64,000 bases of DNA. Source: Trochalopteron elliotii (taxonomy: Eukaryota; Chordata; Aves; Passeriformes; Leiothrichidae). Position numbers and translations under genes: made by a program. Each line of letters opens with the position of its first letter. The stretch's first letter is position 1. The notes below the pieces were generated by a model, which saw only the letters and a program-made list of their open reading frames with translations, was not told the DNA's origin and ran no database searches. The stretch covers positions 1,962,329 through 2,026,328 of the forward strand of contig JANPWX010000204.1 of the NCBI GenBank assembly GCA_024734555.1, given 5' to 3'. Positions 15,001 to 24,531 of this stretch are shown one piece after another.

Positions 15001-18000
15001 CCTAACAGATCACTTGGATCTCTAACTTGCCTGTGTGCAAGCCACTGACTACAGCTACACAACCTCTGCAGTGGTTCTCCCTTCTTCCAGCTGCCCTTGA
15101 CCCAGGACATTGCAAGCACATATTCCCATCAGTGGGTAGTGTCATTCTGGGAGATATCCTTTGAGAAGCCATTTTTTCCTCACAAAAACATAAAAGACTA
15201 GACCAAATTTCCTCAGGATATCCTAATAATGCAGCAAGTTCAGAGTGCATATGGCCAGCAGGCAAGAACACTTGTTGTGAAGACCACAGATGACAGGCTC
15301 CAGACAGTTTTTGTACTTGGCTCCTTCTGCATGGTCGGTGTTCCCTTGGGCAGGTACCTGCCTGTGGGCTGGATTCACTGATGTCCAAAGCCTCAGGGAT
15401 CAGTTTGCACCCTTCCATGGAGATGCTTGCCAGGGTCACTTGAAACACAGAATGTTCCTGTGAGGCTGATGCCACTCAGCAGGGCCACAAGCCACCTACA
15501 ATTCTGTACATCTTTCTATGTGTTTGAGACAGGAGCTTTCAGGTCCTAAACAATGTAACACAACACCCCACCTGTGCAGTCTCACTGCTGTGCTAAATTC
15601 TGTCAGTGGATGGCAAGACAAAGGTGTGTTTCCAGATAGAACTTCATTTTTTTTCCACCTCTGAATTGTTCAGTGAAGCCACTTTTTCCTAGTCACACTA
15701 AAGATTCCCAAGACTTGCTTCAGACTAGTATGCAATGACAAATTCAGACAATGGTATTTTCTGCTTCTATTAAAAGTCAAAACACTTTTAACATTTAAAG
15801 TGAAGTACACTCTCCTGAGAACACAAGCTTGTAAAAACTGAAGCAAACATGCTCACGCACCCATCTACCAAAATACAGATGAATGGGCTCTTCTGGAACG
15901 TCATTTGGGTTCATTCCATAATCTTCCAAAATCCAAAAGATGTGTTCTGGAGTCTTTAAATTTACTTTTCCTTTGAATGGCAGAAATTCAAGGGCCTATA
16001 CAATAAAGAAATACAGAGTCAAAAATAAACAGGGTCAATTTTTTTTAAATAGGTACCTTCCCCCCCGGCCAAGAAAAAAACCCAAAACCAAGCCAACAAA
16101 AAAATAGCAAAAAAACCCACAATTTTACTTGTGAGAAATGGTATATTAGTATTAAAAAGTTCATTCAATTCTCACTGGATTTTTGAAATGCCTTTCTTCT
16201 AAACAAAAATAGCTCAAATGATTACGGATTAGAAATTGGGAACCATAATACTTTTTATTAACTGAACAGAACTCAACTTCAGAGGAAATTAACTGTGCAT
16301 ATTAATTATGCAATTTTCAAGTTATAGAAACAACACTGATGATGAACAATGGGATGTGAAATTTCAGTGATGTCCAGCCACAGCAGTTTGTATACTTAGC
16401 ATTATCTCATGTACACAAAAACTGAACAAACAGAAAAATAGCTAGTACTAATACAGATAATTTCGGTCTCTGTAAATGAAGTAAATTGAATAAACAGGTG
16501 CCAAAATAGAATGTGGAAGAGAAGAAATAAACACTAATTTGGAAAAATTTCCTAAATGAAATACTGATATAGTTAGGAGGAGGGCACAACTACAGACAAG
16601 AACATGATGACAGAACAGGAGATCAACACAACACACAGCTTGCAGCTGAAGTCACTTGTTCCACATTCTGCAACAATAAAAGCCTAATAAGGAGGTGTGA
16701 GTTTCCAAAAATCTAGCACCTAACTCTTGCCATTTGAATCTTAGTTTTCAGCAATAAGTTTCAGTTTACCCAGAACACTGGGCTGAAATCAGCAGTGTAT
16801 TTGTTTGGTTTTGTATATGCCTTAAACAGCCGATTTATGGGGAAAAAAAATTGCATTCTGAGACAATGTTAATTCAGACACAAAAATCTCATTTAGACCT
16901 GCTAATACATAAGCCATAAACTTCCTTAAGATCTTGAAGACACTTAAATACACTGACAGCATGGAATAAGAACAACATGAATAGATTAAACTGAACAAAG
17001 ATTTCTTAACTGTCTACTTACATCAATCTTTTTTATTTTCTGTGCCTGGGTCAGTGTTTTATTAAATGAATGAATACGTATTTTGTAAGTAGAGTCTGGC
17101 TGTAGATATGGAAGCTGAAAAAAAAAGGCAAAGACACTTTAATTAGTACAGATGCAGTGCTATTCAGTGGGCTTATGGATTCATATTATCCAGATTCTTT
17201 ATATGCCTACCATCTTGTCTGTTGGATAGTTCTTCAAAGATGCATAGAGCTCCCCTGCAGATCTTCCATGGCCCCACAGTTCAAATATAGACCTGAAATT
17301 ACAAAGTTTTTGAGTAGTCACACAGAGCAGGGAAAATGCCTTACAGATACTTATTCCCTTTAGCCCACTTGGCAAATGTATTTAGGCTTCACTTCATGGA
17401 GTACTAGCTTGGCATTTAATTCTTGACAAATGTTTAAATTTGTGTTTGTAACAAGTATTTTTAATCCTAGGCTGATATTTCACTGATGCTTTTCTTTGTT
17501 TGGCAACATGTACCAAAAGCTTCAGAGCCTTTCACATTGATTAGCAGTGCAATGGAGGCACTCCAGTGATCTTTTTCTAAAACTAACACATCTCCCCACA
17601 ACCAGCAGTAGGACAGAAAAATAAGCCATGGGCTAGTTACGTTTTGTACATAGAATTAGCATACATTAGCTGAGAGTGCATGGTGTGCAGAATATCTGCA
17701 AGCTGTTTTGTCATATTTAACTCCCACTTTTAGTTGCCTGCAGCTGCTTTTTGAAGTGCAGTGCTCCATTCTTCAGGCAAGAGTGGAGAGCTCAAGTCAT
17801 TGTAGGTAAAACTGAATACCCGAGACAACAAGCACTCCAGGGACTGTGCAGCACTCTGCAGAGGGGCCCAAGCTCTGAAGAACACAGCACAGACACCACA
17901 AATTTAGTATGGTCAGAGAGACATAACACACTTATGCTGCTTCTCATCCTGAACCATACTTCAAGGCCTCTCTCATGAGCCTCACTGGAAAGCATGTTAT

Positions 18001-20889
18001 TCAGACACCTCTGAAAATGACCAGCTAGAACAATCACACTCCAGCATATTCCTGTGCTCTTGAATTTCCTAGAAGGGACCTCTGCTGCAGCAGTCGGGGC
18101 TCAAGGCTCAGACGCCAGCACTGAGGGAGGGTGACATAACCTTTCCCTTCCAAACATGATCGTCAATTTTCATGTATCACTGGTTTTATCTTTCAATTCT
18201 ATGCATATTTTAGAACAAGCCACTAGCTCAGCATTATACAAGGCACATAAAACACTTGAGTGACACTACAAGCACTGTCTCTGGAGTGAAGAACAGCATT
18301 TCAAGACCCTGAATTGATCATACACTGAGTAAAGAGGATGGACATGCTACATAATCAGTCCTACAGGCTCCAGTAACACCATCTGAATTCTGGAGGGAAT
18401 CAGACTCTCTTATTTTATGACTCCATACAAAATTGATATTTGCCATAATAGAACAAAATTCCACTGCTTATGTTATTATTTACAAGATTTTTCATCTCTT
18501 ACTTTGCACATACTGTCCGCTTCATTAGTCCCCTTGCCATCTCTTCTGAAGGAATATTGAGAATCCAAAATGGAGACTGCAATCAAGAGAAGGTAAGTGA
18601 AGCAAATACCTAGCTGGAGAATGTCGCATGAATTACACAACTACACAGTTCTGTTCTATCAAAAGAGACCATGCATACTGAAGATCAAAAAATTAATAAA
18701 AAATAATTCTGTTAACTTTAATAATATAGAGAACATGGAGATAAAATACTTAATTTGAGACAAAATTGTTTACTCAGCTTGAAAGTCTGAGAAATTCTGT
18801 TATGTATTTAATTTTTCCAACATGACTGATTTGGTAAAATATTGTTTGCCCTTCTCTTGATTATTCACCTGCTAAAGACTGGAAACACTTAGTTACACAC
18901 AAGCAGTAACTAAATCCCAGTAACATTCTCTGACCAAGCACTGAGACCAGAATCATATGGCTTCCTAGCTGCACTCCTCCTCTGTCTCTTTGATTTAGAG
19001 GCAAACACCAATTTTCAAACTGCTGTTGAGTGTTTTCAGGGTTTAGATATTCTGAAAAGCAAAGAGAGCTTCCCAGCAGATGGCACTACTTCTTTTCATG
19101 CTGCTGGAATATATCCTGAGGCGCATTTTGTGAATTTTTTTTTTTCAGTTCTGAATCTTTACTGAAATTGGGAAGTCCTCAGTTTTGGCAAGATTCCTGA
19201 TTTTCCTAAGAAACTTCAACATTTATTCAGCTGCCTACATTTAACAGAAATACAGTAAAGAATATAGTTGTGCACTTAACTAACTCAACACACTCAAGTA
19301 AAATATTTGGTACTCACATTTACACGAATTTCCTGCTCGCCACTGAACTGTCCACCACAAAGGGAGAGCAATGATGTTATTTCCTAAAGCGAAAATATAA
19401 AGGTCAGGCTTTAGAATCCTTAACTAATCCATAACTGATGCTACATAGAAAGACAGGAAGGCAAAGAAAAAGGCAACATGACACAAATTCTAATGCAGAT
19501 GGTGAATCGGGCAGAAGTTCACAAGTAAATTCAGATTGTATGTACTGTTCATGAACTGAAAATTAAGACTTCTCTGCTATAAAAACATCTTTCTCAAAGT
19601 TCATTGACAAACGTCAGGGAAATTTCAGTAATCAAACCTCACCATTTTGCATTTTCTCCTTCATCAGAATCTTTACTGTTCAATCCTACACTCTCACAAC
19701 AATATTCCTCTTACAATATTATCCACTTCTGTCTTAAAATATTTTTCTGACTAGGTCTCACGAAAGTGATGTTTCACTAGCAACACTGACCCAGGGCTAG
19801 GATCAGCAGATCACCTGGCTAAAAAATCTGTCCTTGCTTGTTCCATTAATTTTTGACAAATCATGTCCCTAACATAGCTCATCACAAAACCAAACAAGCT
19901 GAGCAGTCACCATAATACAAGAAATGAGAAATTGCTCTACTTTCTTCAGCAGCCCAAAACCTTGGTGACAAAAAGAAAAGCATTCCGTTACATATGTATC
20001 ATCTTCTTTTTACTTCATCCGATCACACTGCCTAAAGAAAAATCGGGTTGATCATAAATACATAAACTCAGGTTCCAGTCCCGCAGAGCAAATAAGAAAA
20101 AGCAATGCATAGAAGAAAACGTTAATGAAAACAAGGAAAATAAATTATTCAAGACACAATAAACATTTTGTAACATTTTGTATGTAGCAGTCCAATCGAC
20201 GATCACGCTGTGAAACAGAGCATGGCACTGAGGGCCACATCCAGTCTTTCCTTGAACACCTGCAGGGACGGCGACTCCACCAGCTCCCTGGGCAGTCCAT
20301 GGAGAGAGGGAGGCCCTGGCAGCACCAGCCTCTCCTGCACCCAGGGCACGCCGGCGGGAGCTGGCGTGTAACTTAAAAAAACTTTAAAAGTCACCAACGC
20401 CAGAAACTTGAAAGCATTTTCGTAACTCCAGCTTCCGCTTCTCACATGGAGCCTCGGGTACTCTGCTGGCAACCTCTCCTAGCGCCAGAGGCTCTGGAAA
20501 AGCGAGCGGCAAGAAAAGTGCTCCCTTAAAGCCACCAGGCGCAGGCACTCCATGAACCTGGGGCAGGAGGGGTAGAGGGAGCCCCACGTCTGGGGGGGTC
20601 CCTTCCTACAGGACGCGGGGAGCGGCGAGGTAAGGGGCTTCGGGCGCTCCGAGCCTCCCGGAGAGACGGGACCCCCGCCGGGGTCCGGCTCCCCCGGGGC
20701 CTCGCTGTCCGGGAGAGCCCCGGAGGAGAGGGGAGGGGTGGGCAGCGCCTCACCCGGCCCCGGTCCAATCCGGCCCCGGTCGCGGTCGCGGCCCCCGTCC
20801 CCATCCCGGTCCCGCGCAGCGCTCACCGGCAGGCGGAACTCGAGGTGCTCCTGCGCCAGCAGCAGCAAATAGCGCCGCAGCGCCGCCAT
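2972..20889 (-). CDS. TRMT11: TRMT11, tRNA (guanine-10-N2)-methyltransferase catalytic subunit, 3' end outside window
   Basis: Twelve coding exons join in one frame to give 414 codons; the family protein is about 460 residues, so about 45 C-terminal residues lie left of the window. With TRMT112 the enzyme uses S-adenosylmethionine to make m2G10 in a subset of tRNAs. The N-terminal third corresponds to the THUMP-type RNA-binding region. The Rossmann methyltransferase domain follows, with the SAM-binding loop DPFVGTGG at residues 218-225 and the catalytic DPPYG motif at 305-309. Exons: 20827-20889, 19318-19383, 18503-18576, 17211-17292, 17022-17114, 15861-15995, 14068-14224, 9372-9452, 8572-8736, 7185-7257, 6290-6421, 2972-3092. 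All introns are GT-AG. Identification rests on recalled similarity to human TRMT11 along the whole length. Confidence 0.96.
6290..6421 (-). CDS. TRMT11: TRMT11 exon 11
   Basis: Encodes residues 330-373 plus two bases. It has SYHLSDIFFDLL followed by GGRLVYWLPIYKP, the last core strands of the methyltransferase fold. Acceptor TTCAG after a T-tract, donor GTATGT. Confidence 0.94.
6571..6606. repeat. Twin 17-bp palindromes
   Basis: Two perfect inverted repeats, each of eight-base arms around a central C, lie 19 bp apart. The arms are ACATAGTA/TACTATGT at 6571-6587 and TCATAGTA/TACTATGA at 6590-6606. They are in the TRMT11 intron just upstream of exon 11. Confidence 0.8.
7185..7257 (-). CDS. TRMT11: TRMT11 exon 10, catalytic PPYG
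   Basis: Encodes residues 306-329 plus two bases. It begins with the PPYGIRE part of the catalytic motif, then RRMGSPKETVKSVER, a segment more diverged from human than its neighbours. Acceptor TCTAG, donor GTAGGG. Confidence 0.9.
8572..8736 (-). CDS. TRMT11: TRMT11 exon 9
   Basis: Encodes residues 251-305 plus one base. It contains KNQKWRGPDENIRANLRQYG and ends FDAIITD, so the catalytic DPPYG motif is split by the next intron after the first base of the first proline codon. Acceptor CCCAG, donor GTAAGT. Confidence 0.95.
9372..9452 (-). CDS. TRMT11: TRMT11 exon 8
   Basis: Encodes residues 224-250 plus one base. It completes the SAM loop (GGLLISSAHFGAYV) and carries GTDIDYNTIHGLG, where the aspartates fit the acidic residue that contacts the SAM ribose in this fold. 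Acceptor TGTAG, donor GTATGT. Confidence 0.95.
12690..13312 (+). repeat. CR1 LINE 3' fragment
   Basis: The segment reads as the avian CR1 3' region in plus orientation. It has the phrases for a leading contig (GGCCTGGAGAAGGGAAGACTGAG), TTCTTCACCCAGAGG, and CTCATGGGCTCTTTCCAACTC, and ends in the short tail ATGATTCTATTCTA. It is truncated at its 5' end, as most CR1 copies are. It sits antisense to TRMT11 in intron 7. Confidence 0.85.
14041..14067. repeat. A-tract and (AT)n microsatellite at the TRMT11 exon 7 donor
   Basis: On the minus strand the donor GTATATATATATAT runs into a T-tract and then CAG. The microsatellite therefore begins within the splice site consensus. Confidence 0.85.
14068..14224 (-). 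CDS. TRMT11: TRMT11 exon 7, SAM-binding loop
   Basis: Encodes residues 172-223 plus one base. It contains HFIGNTSMD, the LSFIMANH helix and DPFVGT, the first part of the SAM-binding loop. The acceptor is a tandem CAGCAG; use of the upstream AG would start the exon at 14227 and add one glutamine. I chose the downstream AG because the human protein lacks the extra residue. The donor GTATAT runs straight into a (TA)n tract. Confidence 0.95.
15861..15995 (-). CDS. TRMT11: TRMT11 exon 6
   Basis: Encodes residues 127-171, from ALEFLPFKGKVNLK to YFGRW, in phase 0. The LEDYG block and the terminal FGRW are typical of TRMT11. Donor GTGCGT. Confidence 0.95.
17022..17114 (-). CDS. TRMT11: TRMT11 exon 5
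   Basis: Encodes residues 96-126. It contains DSTYKIRIHSFNKTLTQ, a strongly conserved strand-turn segment of the N-terminal RNA-binding region. Acceptor TTTCAG after a T-tract, donor GTAAGT, phase 0 at both ends. Confidence 0.95.
17211..17292 (-). CDS. TRMT11: TRMT11 exon 4
   Basis: Encodes residues 68-95, with SIFELWGHG followed by ELYASLKNYP. The first base completes a lysine codon split by the intron. Acceptor TTTCAG, donor GTAGGC. Confidence 0.94.
18503..18576 (-). CDS. TRMT11: TRMT11 exon 3
   Basis: Encodes residues 44-67 plus two bases of codon 68. It carries SPFWILNIPSEEMARGLMKR, nearly identical to the human protein. Acceptor TTGCAG, donor GTAAGA. Confidence 0.95.
19318..19383 (-). 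CDS. TRMT11: TRMT11 exon 2
   Basis: Encodes residues 22-43 (starting EITSLLSLCGGQF), phase 0 at both ends. It follows a TTTAG acceptor and ends at a GTGAGT donor. The family has a leucine-rich helix followed by GGQF here. Confidence 0.92.
20205..20300 (-). repeat. CR1 LINE fragment, minus orientation
   Basis: GAGGGCCACATCCAGTCTTT followed by TTGAACACCTGCAGGGACGG and GACTCCACCAGCTCCCTGGG is the complement of the CR1 3' region. It is a short, diverged copy in TRMT11 intron 1; the right border is approximate. Confidence 0.7.
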
Positions 20890-21020
20890 GTCCGACCATC
20901 CCCCGCCTCTCGCATGCGCCGCCGGCAGGGAAGGGCGGGAGCGGCGGGAGGAGCCCGGGAAGGGGCGTGTGGCCGACAGACCCCCGCGGCCCTTGCAGCG
21001 GGACTGGGAGCTGCGCGGGC
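20560..21020. promoter_or_regulatory. TRMT11: CpG island, TRMT11 promoter
   Basis: The segment is visibly GC-rich with many CpGs, unlike the AT-rich DNA on either side, and covers TRMT11 exon 1 and its 5' flank. No TATA box is evident upstream of the minus-strand ATG, as expected for a housekeeping gene. Limits are estimated by eye. Confidence 0.75.
20827..20889 (-). CDS. TRMT11: TRMT11 exon 1 (start codon)
   Basis: Encodes residues 1-21, including YLLLLAQEHLEFRLP, which matches the conserved N-terminus of TRMT11. The ATG lies in a CpG-rich promoter. The exon ends at a GTGAGC donor in phase 0. An ORF that reads on past this donor into intron 1 is not coding. Confidence 0.95.
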
Positions 21021-23130
21021 TCTTCAGGCTAATATTACCGCTCGTTTCATCTCCTTCTCATCCTCCTTGCAGTTATATTTTGGGTGTGCTTTATCACGCA
21101 CGACACGTGTCAGTGCAGCCGTGCCTGCGTATGGTTTATAAATAACTCCGTGTACACTGGGGACACGCTCGCCCAGGGGTGTTTCACTGTCAGGGGCGCC
21201 CTGCGGCCTCTGCCGGCCACATTTAAGGATCTGGAGCATTAAATAACATTAAGAATTAACAGGTGCCAAAGGAGTCGCGTTCCTTTTTCCGTGGGAAGGA
21301 GGTCAGCGCCGGCGGCGTGGGCGTCGCAGCAGGTAGAGAAACACATTCCCAGGAAAGGGGCAGAGGTGTGACGGTCCGGCAGAGGGGCAAAAAAGGGTTT
21401 GTCTTGTGGATTATGTTTTATTTTAATATCTAGTCTTGATAATTGTAATCCTGTACTCACTGGACTCACAACCCTGTTGTGTTGATCTGAAAGGTTCGTC
21501 TTATCCAGATTTTGGTAAGCTGTTTATTAGGACCAGGCCAGCTCAGCACTGAGCTCATGTTGTGTTTTATGCGCTGATTTTGGACAGTTTGTTTTTTGGC
21601 TTTTTTTTCCCTAAATGGCTAAGATTTTGCTCATGACCTGTGAGCACTTCACGAGACACCTTCTTTATGCATCTCCATAATCTCATCCTGCAGCTTCTCC
21701 AGTTATCCCTTCCTGCAATAATCAAAACTGAGGGTACTGTGAAGCGTTAGCCTTGAAGATTGACAAGAAAGCAATCTAAAGAGACCGGGCACCTACACGT
21801 GAACTTTCCTAGAAGAGAAAGAAAAGAGGTAGATGTGGATCTGGCTTGTTCACCTCAGTAGTTGAGTGCTGAGACGCAGCAGTAAGCATCTTGCTGAATC
21901 CTGCTGACAAACCCTGTGAGCCTGAGAGTGCTTACAAAATCTTGGAATTGCTGAGAGAGCTTTAGTGGAAGAAGTCTGCTTTTATTTTTCCAATCTGTCT
22001 CACTTGAAATTTCTTAGCTGTATTGCTTCCATTTTAGAAACTCCTTAGAAGGGGATGTTGGTATTATTTTTAAGCTTAATCTCTTTGAAACTGGCTTTTG
22101 CTTACTTTATCTGCACTGCTTTACCTTGGGGCATTGCTGTCTGTTCTCAGAAAGTGAATACCTGTTTTTCACTGACGCTGTTTCTTACAGAAGACTTTAA
22201 CGAAAGCCCTGTTTTTTTTCTTGCTTTTGACTTGAGAATCCATGCAAAATCTCTGGCAGTGTATACGTGTTGCTCTACTTAGTTTGAAAGTGAATATACA
22301 TTACTAAGTAAGATTTACGGAGTATTTGATTCTGACATAAAAACAAAATGCTTTTCAGATGCTGTGTTTGGAAACAGAACGTACATTCCTGTAATGCCGC
22401 TGAGGAGAATCAAGTAGTTTGCTAGTGTGGATGTGGGGAGTCATCTTAAAAACATTACATAACTCTTCTAGGGAGGGAAGGGAAGAAAATTTACACTTTT
22501 TAGCCTTCAGGGGAATTTTATATACACAAAGTGTAATTACTCAACTTGGAAGTTATCCAAGAAGCTAGAATTAACCACCTTCCTCTCACAAAAAACATAA
22601 CAATGCTAATATGCAACAATCACGAGTTTTAATTTGAAAGTGAGAGCCCATGAATGAAAAGCTGTTTTTTCATGTGTGCTGTTGCTTATTCCAATTCCCT
22701 TCTCTGGCGATCGTGTTGTCACTCTATGCTCACTTCATGCACTCTTCTAGACCCAGAGGCAACACAAGTGTTTTTTGACTGACCTGGAGGTTCTCCTGGG
22801 AAATTTGAGGAATCCTGTCCCTGCTCATGGGTTCATGTGCAACAGCAGCAACATATGTATGTGCGCAAATGCCCATGAAATCTTACTTTTAAAATGACAG
22901 TCGTTTAAAAATACCCAATCTGTAATGCAGCTGTTACACTCTTCAGAATTTGCATTTCTGTCCATTTCCCCGTAGAAAATCCAGCACTAATCCTGTGTTT
23001 TAACTTCAGATGTCGGTAAAAGTATCACCTCTACTTAGGTGCTACCTGGAAACTCCGGCTTGAGTATTTCAACAGGTGAACGACACGACCCAGCAAAGAC
23101 ATGGCTATATCACATTCAGATCTCTGTAGG
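21020..23130. other. Intergenic region between TRMT11 and the ABRA-like gene
   Basis: TRMT11 and the ABRA-like gene are transcribed away from each other across this stretch. It becomes AT-rich after about 21,420. Small ORFs (about 65-100 codons) overlap on both strands and show no recognisable domain. No repeat was recognised with confidence. Confidence 0.55.
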
Positions 23131-23132
23131 GA

Positions 23133-23140
23133 TATAAAAG
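23133..23140 (+). promoter_or_regulatory. TATAAAAG, possible TATA box upstream of the ABRA-like gene
   Basis: A consensus TATA element on the plus strand in the 5' flank of the ABRA-like gene. It is upstream of the CArG box rather than next to an identifiable start site, so its use is uncertain. Confidence 0.35.
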
Positions 23141-23296
23141 TCTGTCCCTAATTCACCAGAATAAGCACTTCCTGCACAGACAGTCCATAATCCAAGCGCA
23201 TGGAATGCCACAGGTGATGGGCAGCCCGCGTACGGGGAGCGGTGCGGCTCTGCCTGCCCGCGGGCTGTAGCCGGCAGCCATGGCCGTGCAGCGCAG

Positions 23297-23306
23297 CCTT
23301 TTAAGG
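23297..23306 (+). promoter_or_regulatory. Perfect CArG box (SRF site)
   Basis: CCTTTTAAGG fits the CC(A/T)6GG consensus at every position. It is about 770 bp upstream of the ABRA-like ATG and about 300 bp upstream of the candidate 5'UTR exon donor. Mammalian ABRA (STARS) acts in the actin-MRTF-SRF circuit, so an SRF site here is functionally plausible. A single 10-bp match can also occur by chance. Confidence 0.5.
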
Positions 23307-23639
23307 GAGAACAATCCATTCTGCCTTTGTCTTCCTCACTAAATAGGGTGTTGCAGGCAGAGACGCGCTCGCTAACTGGATTTTTACTTCTCCTTGCAGT
23401 GCCTGATGAGGAAAATCCCCTCTGCTCCCATCATGTATTGGCGTTTCGGCTCCAGATAATATCTTCTGTGCATAATAACTTCCACGGTCTGAGGGCACCT
23501 TGTCGGCGCGGCGTGCATTTGTCCACCTTTAATCAGCGTTCAGACAGGAGAGAGGCTTCCCACCCCTGTGCTTGGGTTGGTGTGCCGCTGCTGCCGCTCG
23601 GGAATGGTTTGCTCTCTCCGCAGCTCAGCCAGCACTGCA

Positions 23640-23714
23640 TCAGATTGTTTGGGAAGTCAGCGGCGCTGCCGGGTACCAGGATAAAGTTCTTGAAAAGGCG
23701 TCATTGCAAGAAGA
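23640..23714 (+). other. Candidate non-coding first exon of the ABRA-like gene
   Basis: A good donor (GTGAGT at 23715) pairs with a strong acceptor (long T-tract and CACAG, exon from 23994). The exon would carry only 5'UTR, because the downstream exon has an in-frame stop just after the acceptor. The 5' end is a guess; the exon lies in a GC-rich stretch at about 23,200-23,760. An ORF of 145 codons across this stretch resembles no known protein. Confidence 0.35.
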
Positions 23715-24069
23715 GTGAGTACTGCACCATGTGTTGCACGGAGGCTGCGGCGTTTGTTCGGTAACTGCGGGACCGGTGTAGCACCGTGTAACCTTGTAAG
23801 CATAATTTACTGCCCTGTGGTCCTAAATTACTTCTGAATTTCACCTGAATCACATTTACTTTCTTCATTGCCATAGAATTATGAGTGGACTTTAAATCTT
23901 CAGATATTTAACCTCTTTTTCAGCAGCCTTGCCTCTCACTCGAGCAAAACTCTTCCAAAAATTATCAGGCTGAATTTTGTTTTTTTTTCACAGCTGACAG
24001 TGCACACAGGAACCACAGTTACAGCCACTGATTCGTTTCCTGCTTGAGTGCCATAAAATATTTTCAGAA

Positions 24070-24531
24070 ATGGAAGGAGATGAAGGGCAAAGTGCTAAAG
24101 CTACCAGTGCAGTGGGTGACCTGAGGAAAAGCTGGCAGACCTGGGCAGAGGATCACATTGAGTATCAGAGGAAGAATCCGTTCAGCAGTGACGACAGGCT
24201 TGCGTCTAAACCTGCGCACACTCACAGAGGAGATCCTACCTATGGGAGACCCCCTGAAGGGTCTCGGACAGAGCAGAGAGGGAAAGATGCTCACTCACAC
24301 GTGGGTAAGGAGGTAGAAGAGCTGTGCTTGATCATCAGAAGAACTGGAGAGGTGGGAGAAGATGGACACGTGAGTGTGACATTCGGGCAGCTGTTTGAGA
24401 CGTACGTGACTATTTCCAATAAAGTAGTGGGAATCTTGTTAAGAGCCAGAAAACACGGTCTGGTTCATTTTGAAGGTGAAATGCTTTGGCAAGGAAAAGA
24501 TGATGATGTGGTCATCACTTTACTACAATAA
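24070..24531 (+). CDS. ABRA-like (STARS/costars family) actin-binding Rho-activating protein
   Basis: A single-exon 153-residue ORF. Residues 15-39 carry VGDLRKSWQTWAEDHI and NPFS, which match the actin-binding block in the C-terminal half of ABRA/STARS. Residues 59-65 contain YGRPPEG. Residues 78-153 form a full costars domain: EVEELCLIIRRTG, VTFGQLFETYVTIS, VGILLRARKHGLV, then FEGEMLWQG and VVITLLQ at the end. The costars domain looks closer to ABRA than to ABRACL. Mammalian ABRA is about 380 residues and has a longer N-terminus; this protein lacks it. The start is set by the ATG at 24070, and an in-frame TGA at 23995, directly after a strong acceptor, argues against an upstream coding exon. 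Family members bind actin and promote Rho/MRTF-SRF signalling in muscle; function here is inferred from family. Confidence 0.88.
   Translation: MEGDEGQSAKATSAVGDLRKSWQTWAEDHIEYQRKNPFSSDDRLASKPAHTHRGDPTYGRPPEGSRTEQRGKDAHSHVGKEVEELCLIIRRTGEVGEDGHVSVTFGQLFETYVTISNKVVGILLRARKHGLVHFEGEMLWQGKDDDVVITLLQ

Noticed and set aside
14877..15475. 157-codon minus-strand ORF within a TRMT11 intron
   Set aside because: No recognisable domain, no splice support, overlaps another ORF in a different frame, and lies between exons 6 and 7 of TRMT11.
20479..20826. Continuation of the TRMT11 exon 1 ORF to 136 codons
   Set aside because: It reads through the GTGAGC donor into intron 1; the CpG-rich composition keeps the frame open.
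23327..23764. 145-codon plus-strand ORF upstream of the ABRA-like gene
   Set aside because: Does not resemble the ABRA N-terminus, and the downstream exon has an in-frame stop after its acceptor. Kept only as possible 5'UTR.
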